A stretch of 11,689 bases of DNA. Source: an uncultured Clostridia bacterium. GTDB lineage: Bacteria; Bacillota; Clostridia; Lachnospirales; Lachnospiraceae. The stretch spans positions 1-11,689 of the forward strand of contig CAMONF010000024.1 of the NCBI GenBank assembly GCA_946620335.1, written 5' to 3'. The stretch's first letter is position 1; the number at the start of each line of letters is the position of its first letter. The translations under genes and the position numbers were made by a program. Positions 8,274-11,689 of the stretch are shown here, piece by piece. The notes below the pieces were generated by a model. That model had not been told where the DNA came from. It was given only the letters and a program-made list of their open reading frames with translations, and did not search any database.

Positions 8274-9347
8274 TCAGAGGAGGTCTTTTTCTTTTAAAAA
8301 TGAAGTCAGTACCTCGAAGAACCGCTCCATGTCCGCGTCGGTCCCGATGGAGATCCGCAGGTAGTTGCGGATCCTGTCCTGGTTGAACCAGCGGACGAAG
8401 ATGTGGCGGGCCCTCAGGTAATCGAAGATTTCCTTCGCATCCGCCTTTGGATGGGTGGCGAAGACGAAGTTGGCGCCGGAATCCTCCAGCTCAAAGCCCA
8501 GGCTCCTGAGGCGGTCCGTGGTCCGCTGCCGGGTCCTCACGACCTTGCGGCAGTTGTCCCCGAAGTGCTCCGTGTCAAGCACTTCGGCCGTTCCCAGGAG
8601 GATGGCCGGCCAGCTCATGGTGTAGGAGTTGAAGCTGTACTTGACGTCATTTAAGTACTTGATGAGGGGCGCGTTTCCGAAGGCGTAGCCGATTCTGAGA
8701 CCTGCCATGGACCGGGACTTGGAGAAGGTCTGGGTGATGACCAGGTTGTCGTACTTGTCGAGGAGGGGCAGTGCCGTCACGCCGCTGAAGTCCACATAGG
8801 CCTCGTCCACGATCACCACGCTGTCCGGGTTCGCCGCCAGGATCTCCTCGATGGCGGCAAGGGGCAGGAGGGCGCCGGTGGGCGCGTTGGGGTTGGCGAT
8901 CACGATGCCGCCGTTCTCCCTCTTGTAATCCTCCGGCCGGATGTGGAAATGCTCATCCAGCGGCACCTTCTCGTAGGGAATCCGCAGCATATCCGCCCAG
9001 ACGTCGTAGAAGCTGTAGGTAATGTCCGGGAAGAGGATGGGCTTTTCAGAATTGAAGAAGGTCATGAAGAGCATGGCCAGGACGTCGTCCGAGCCGACGC
9101 CCACGAAGACCTCGTCCCTGCGCACGCCGTAGACGTCCGCGATGGCGTTCACCAGGTCCGAAATCTTGGGATCCGGGTAGAGGCGGAGCCGTTCGGGCTC
9201 GGCGGCCAGGCGGGCGATGGCCTCTGACACGGCGGGTGAGGGCGGGTAGGGGTTTTCATTTGTATTGAGCTTTACGACGTCCGCCTCCTTCGGCTGCTCG
9301 CCGGGGGTGTAGGGGACGACTTTTCTTACGTTATTTTCCCAGCCCAT
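8274..9347 (-). CDS. hisC: Histidinol-phosphate aminotransferase
   Basis: HisC is a PLP-dependent fold-type I aminotransferase that converts imidazole-acetol phosphate to L-histidinol phosphate in histidine synthesis; some members also act on aromatic amino-acid precursors. The 357-residue protein has the standard start (VRKVVPYTPGEQPK, then KLNTNENPYPPSP at 26-38). PLP-contacting ANPNAPTG is at 151-158, DEAYVDF at 181-187, the Schiff-base Lys210 in TFSKSRSMAGLRIGY, and the substrate-binding Arg331 in YLRISIGT. Its ATG lies inside the end of the upstream aminotransferase gene (17-bp overlap), with only a G-rich, poor ribosome binding site (GGCGGGGG), so translation is probably coupled. It is separated from any other histidine genes in this window, so its role could be histidine synthesis or a broader aromatic transamination. 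Confidence 0.95.
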   Translation of the reverse strand: MGWENNVRKVVPYTPGEQPKEADVVKLNTNENPYPPSPAVSEAIARLAAEPERLRLYPDPKISDLVNAIADVYGVRRDEVFVGVGSDDVLAMLFMTFFNSEKPILFPDITYSFYDVWADMLRIPYEKVPLDEHFHIRPEDYKRENGGIVIANPNAPTGALLPLAAIEEILAANPDSVVIVDEAYVDFSGVTALPLLDKYDNLVITQTFSKSRSMAGLRIGYAFGNAPLIKYLNDVKYSFNSYTMSWPAILLGTAEVLDTEHFGDNCRKVVRTRQRTTDRLRSLGFELEDSGANFVFATHPKADAKEIFDYLRARHIFVRWFNQDRIRNYLRISIGTDADMERFFEVLTSFLKEKDLL

Positions 9348-10524
9348 ATTCCCCCGCCAGTTCCTTAAAGCCCGGGAGGGCGTTTTCTACGGTCGCGCGG
9401 GAGACGCAGTAGGCGATTCTGACCCAGCCGGGGCAGCCGAAGCTGGAACCCTGGACGAAGAGGATCTGCTTTGCCTTGGCTGCGGCCACGAAGGCTTTCT
9501 CGTCCTCCACCGGGGACTTGAGCCAGAGATAGAAGGCGCCATCGGGGTTCACGAAGGTGAAGCCTGCCTTGGCCAGGGCCTCGGTCAGGAGCTTTCTGTT
9601 GCCGTCATAGAAGGCCACGTCCGTCTGGGCATCCAGGCAGCGGGCCACGGCCCTCTGCTGAAGGGAGGGGGCATTGACGAAGCCAAGGATTCTGTTGGCC
9701 ACGTTGGCGCCGGCGGTCACGTCCGCGAAATCGTCGATCTCGGAGGGCAGGACCAGGTAGCCGATCCGCTCGCCCGGCAGGGAGAGGGACTTGGAGTAGG
9801 AGTAACCCACGATGGTGTTGCGGTAGAGGGACGGGATCCACGGAACCTCGATGCCGTCGTAGGCGATCTCACGGTAGGGCTCGTCGGAGAAGAGGTAGAT
9901 GGTGGTGCCAAGCTCGGCCTGCTTTTTCTCCAGGACCTCCGCCACGGCGGCCAGCTTCTCGCGGGTGTATACCACGCCGGTCGGGTTGTTGGGGGAATTG
10001 ACGATCACGATCTTGGTGCGGTCCGTGATGGCGGCGGCCAGGGCTTCGGGATCCGGCTGGAAGGTCTCCGCGTCCACCGGGACCGTGACCAGCTTTCCGT
10101 CGAAATTGGCCGTGTAGGACCTGTACTCGCCGAAGTAGGGGGTGAAGGTGATGACTTCATCGCCCGGGTTCAGGATCGTCTTGAAAAATACATTCATGCC
10201 GCCGGCCGCGCCGACTGTCATGAGGATATTGCCTACGCCGTAGGCGGTGCCGTAAAGACCGTTCAGATGGGCGGCGATGGCGCCGCGGACATCCTCATAG
10301 CCGGAATTGTTCATATAGCCGTGGACCAGGACCGGGTCTTCATTTTCCAGGATGTCGATGATGGCGGTTTTGACTTCAGCGGGTGCCGGCACGTTGGGGT
10401 TGCCGAGGCTGAAATCATAGACGTGGTCGGCGCCGTAGATGGCGGCCATCTTTTTGCCCTCCTCGAACATGGCCCGGATGGCTGAGCTTCCCGCTACGTA
10501 GGTCTTCATTTTTTCAGAAATCAT
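9331..10524 (-). CDS. PLP-dependent class I/II aminotransferase (aspartate aminotransferase-like)
   Basis: A 397-residue fold-type I aminotransferase. Visible elements are the N-terminal substrate segment YDFSLGNPNVPAP (36-48), the cofactor-binding loop VGAAGGMN (104-111), NSPNNPTGVVY (176-186), SDEPYREI (213-220), the Schiff-base Lys245 in YSYSKSLSLPGERIGY, and the carboxylate-binding Arg369 in GWVRIAYC. This pattern fits the aspartate/aromatic aminotransferase-like group (subgroup I-gamma type). The amino-group donor cannot be fixed from sequence. The ATG has GAGAGGAG with AGGAG 7 nt upstream. It begins the unit containing hisC and the COG2426 exporter. Its leader holds a strong dyad and weak promoter-like boxes. 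Having two aminotransferases overlap suggests they act in the same or adjacent pathways; that is inference. Confidence 0.92.
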   Translation of the reverse strand: MISEKMKTYVAGSSAIRAMFEEGKKMAAIYGADHVYDFSLGNPNVPAPAEVKTAIIDILENEDPVLVHGYMNNSGYEDVRGAIAAHLNGLYGTAYGVGNILMTVGAAGGMNVFFKTILNPGDEVITFTPYFGEYRSYTANFDGKLVTVPVDAETFQPDPEALAAAITDRTKIVIVNSPNNPTGVVYTREKLAAVAEVLEKKQAELGTTIYLFSDEPYREIAYDGIEVPWIPSLYRNTIVGYSYSKSLSLPGERIGYLVLPSEIDDFADVTAGANVANRILGFVNAPSLQQRAVARCLDAQTDVAFYDGNRKLLTEALAKAGFTFVNPDGAFYLWLKSPVEDEKAFVAAAKAKQILFVQGSSFGCPGWVRIAYCVSRATVENALPGFKELAGEYGLGK

Positions 10525-10540
10525 AATAAAACTCCTCTCT

Positions 10541-10570
10541 ATGATCTCATGCCCGGATGGGCATAATCAT
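10541..10570. promoter_or_regulatory. Dyad in the aminotransferase leader, possible operator
   Basis: Perfect arms ATGCCC (10549-10554) and GGGCAT (10559-10564) flank a GGAT centre. Outer arms ATGAT (10541-10545) and ATCAT (10566-10570) extend the symmetry with a small bulge. The dyad lies between the candidate -10 boxes and the ribosome binding site of the aminotransferase gene. It could bind a dimeric repressor or form a hairpin at the 5' end of the mRNA. Confidence 0.4.
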
Positions 10571-10574
10571 ACAA

Positions 10575-10608
10575 GTTATACTTTACTCCTCTTTGCCTTC
10601 GGTTGCAA
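10575..10608 (-). promoter_or_regulatory. Weak promoter candidate for aminotransferase-hisC-exporter unit
   Basis: On the minus strand TTGCAA (10608-10603) is followed after 17 nt by TAAAGT (10585-10580); an overlapping TATAAC lies at 10580-10575. Each box matches consensus only partly (TTGCAA 4 of 6; TAAAGT 4 of 6). A promoter is expected here because a terminator-like hairpin separates tyrS from this gene. The exact boxes are uncertain. Confidence 0.35.
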
Positions 10609-10625
10609 GAACAACGCGGGAGGGG

Positions 10626-10712
10626 ATAAAAAACTGGGAATCAGGGACGGTTCCTTTTCCCACTTTTCGTTTTACGAAAAGTGGGAAAAGGAACCGTCCC
10701 TGATTCCCAGTT
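10626..10712 (-). terminator. Terminator of tyrS formed by the repeat hairpin and a U-run
   Basis: Read on the minus strand, the 39-bp hairpin that starts 15 nt after the tyrS stop is followed by four T residues, which with the last two bases of the stem make a run of six before ATCC. That is the layout of an intrinsic terminator, though the stem is far longer than usual and contains AT-rich segments. Termination here is inferred. Confidence 0.55.
10632..10712. repeat. Perfect 39-bp-arm palindromic repeat unit
   Basis: This intergenic unit has perfect inverted arms of 39 nt (10632-10670 and 10674-10712) and a TTT loop. It starts AACTGGGAATCAGG and ends with the complement. It matches the inner unit at 4339-4419 in 79 of 81 positions, including an unbroken 48-nt identity from the left end. 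It lies 15 nt after the tyrS stop codon. The arms are perfect, while the flanking bases at 10631 and 10713 do not pair, so the boundary is sharp. This supports a discrete repeat element rather than chance symmetry. No target-site duplication is evident. Confidence 0.93.
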
Positions 10713-10727
10713 ATTACACCATTTCCA

Positions 10728-11689
10728 TCACTCAACAGTGATCTTCTTAAAGTTCTTCTTGCCCTTCTGGAGCACCACCTCGCCCGAGGCCAGGTCCTCC
10801 TTCTTGACCATCATAAATACGTCGGTGACCTTCTGGCCGCCCAGGCTCACGCCATTGCCCTGGATGGTCTTTCTGGCTGCGCCGTTGGACTTCTCAAAGC
10901 CGGCCTTGACCAGGAGCTGAATAACGCCGATCTCGCCATTCTCATTGAAATCCGCGTCCGTCAGGGCCAGGGTAGGAATCTCAGCCTGAGGGCCGCCGCT
11001 GAAAATCGCTCTGGCAGCCGCCTGGGCCTTGTCGGCCTCCTCCTCACCGTGGACCAGCTTGGTCAGCTCGTCGGCCAGGATCTCCTTGGCCTTGTTGAGC
11101 TCACTGCCCTCCCACTTGTCCATCTTGTCGATCTCCTCGACAGGAATGAAGGTCAGCATGCGGATGCACTTGAGAACGTCGGCGTCGTCGATATTTCTCC
11201 AGTACTGGTAGAACTCGTAGGGCGGGGTCTTGTTGGGATCAAGCCAGACAGCGCCCTTGGCGGTCTTGCCCATCTTCTTGCCCTCGGAATTGAGGAGCAG
11301 GGTGATGGTCATGGCGTGGGCGTCCTTGCCGAGCTTTCTTCTGATGAGCTCGGTGCCGGCCAGCATGTTGGACCACTGGTCATCGCCGCCGAACTCGAAG
11401 TTGCAGCCGTAATCCTGGTACAGTCTGTAGAAGTCATAGGCCTGCATGAGCATGTAGTTGAACTCCAGGAAGGTCAGGCCCTTCTCCATCCTCTGCTTGT
11501 AGCACTCGGCCCGCAGCATGTTGTTGACGGAGAAATGAGAACCGACCTCGCGGAGGAAGTCGACGTAGTTGAGGTCCAGCAGCCAGTCCGCGTTGTTGAC
11601 CATGAGGGCCTTGCCGTCGGAGAAATCGATGAAGCGGCTCATCTGCTCCTTGAAGCAGTCGATGTTGTGCTGGATCGTCTCCTTCGTCA
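10728..11689 (-). CDS. tyrS: Tyrosyl-tRNA synthetase, C-terminal part (5' end outside window)
   Basis: TyrS charges tRNA-Tyr with tyrosine. The frame is open to the right edge, giving about 319 codons; the N-terminal part of the catalytic domain with the HIGH motif lies outside. The Met codon at 11642 is internal, because the upstream codons continue a normal TyrS sequence (TIQHNIDCFKEQ before MSRFIDFSDGK). Visible elements are the tyrosine-site segment QAYDFYRLYQDYG, GGDDQWSNM, the class I signature loop in its KMGKT version (codons 11276-11262), and a C-terminal S4 RNA-binding domain (about 70 residues, VIQLLVKAGFEKSNGAARK onwards). KMGKT in place of KMSKS is common in TyrS of Bacillota, so it is not a defect. 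Regulation such as a T-box leader would lie outside the window. The gene ends just before the hairpin repeat. Confidence 0.96.
   Translation of the reverse strand, partial: TKETIQHNIDCFKEQMSRFIDFSDGKALMVNNADWLLDLNYVDFLREVGSHFSVNNMLRAECYKQRMEKGLTFLEFNYMLMQAYDFYRLYQDYGCNFEFGGDDQWSNMLAGTELIRRKLGKDAHAMTITLLLNSEGKKMGKTAKGAVWLDPNKTPPYEFYQYWRNIDDADVLKCIRMLTFIPVEEIDKMDKWEGSELNKAKEILADELTKLVHGEEEADKAQAAARAIFSGGPQAEIPTLALTDADFNENGEIGVIQLLVKAGFEKSNGAARKTIQGNGVSLGGQKVTDVFMMVKKEDLASGEVVLQKGKKNFKKITVE

Noticed and set aside
10541..10741. Plus-strand frame through the repeat encoding a KLGIRDGSFSHFSFYE-type peptide, also seen at 4071-4802
   Set aside because: The shared peptide is just the translation of the palindromic repeat; there is no ribosome binding site, and symmetry rather than codon use explains the conservation.
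11262..11276. KMGKT instead of KMSKS in TyrS, as a possible defect
   Set aside because: KMGKT is a common functional variant in TyrS of Bacillota.
11640..11642. ATG at 11642 as the start of tyrS
   Set aside because: The frame stays open upstream with typical TyrS sequence, and the catalytic N-terminal region is still missing, so the gene simply runs off the window.

Overview
The window comes from a GC-rich (about 60 % by eye), AGGAGG-type Shine-Dalgarno bacterium. The TyrS (KMGKT version), the HisC N-terminus and the general protein style point to the Bacillota, most likely class Clostridia (Lachnospiraceae-like). That placement is inference from protein appearance, not from a search. There is no rRNA, tRNA, CRISPR array, phage gene or transposase gene. 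Almost everything is chromosomal housekeeping on the minus strand. The only plus-strand gene is a CYTH-domain triphosphatase at the left edge, which converges on proC with a 7-nt gap.

In minus-strand transcription order (right to left): tyrS (5' end outside the window) ends at 10728 and is followed by a perfect 39-bp-arm hairpin repeat with a U-run. A second unit begins after a short leader: a class I/II aminotransferase, hisC (17-bp overlap) and a small COG2426-type membrane exporter. After a 159-bp gap come a membrane-anchored alpha/beta hydrolase and a HerA-like (DUF853/YjgR) ATPase, whose genes are 11 nt apart. A composite repeat of about 185 bp lies after the ATPase gene. At its far edge a near-consensus sigma-A promoter (TTGAAA, 17 nt, TATAAT) drives uppS, a polyprenyl synthetase (TAA directly followed by ATG), dapF and proC.

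The last unit has a cell-envelope flavour. The polyprenyl synthetase can supply an allylic diphosphate, UppS makes the undecaprenyl carrier, and DapF makes meso-diaminopimelate for peptidoglycan. The aminotransferase, HisC and ProC belong to amino-acid metabolism.

The most unusual features are: (1) a palindromic dispersed repeat present at two intergenic loci, with an 81-nt unit differing at only 2 positions between them, and at one locus apparently nested inside a second, diverged copy whose arms show a compensatory change; (2) a tyrosine/glycine/serine/glutamine-rich stretch of about 105 residues in the HerA-like ATPase, resembling prion-like phase-separating domains; and (3) the uppS promoter, whose -35 box borrows two bases from the repeat edge and which implies a GTG start instead of the upstream ATG. 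I see no complete novel defence or biosynthetic system here.
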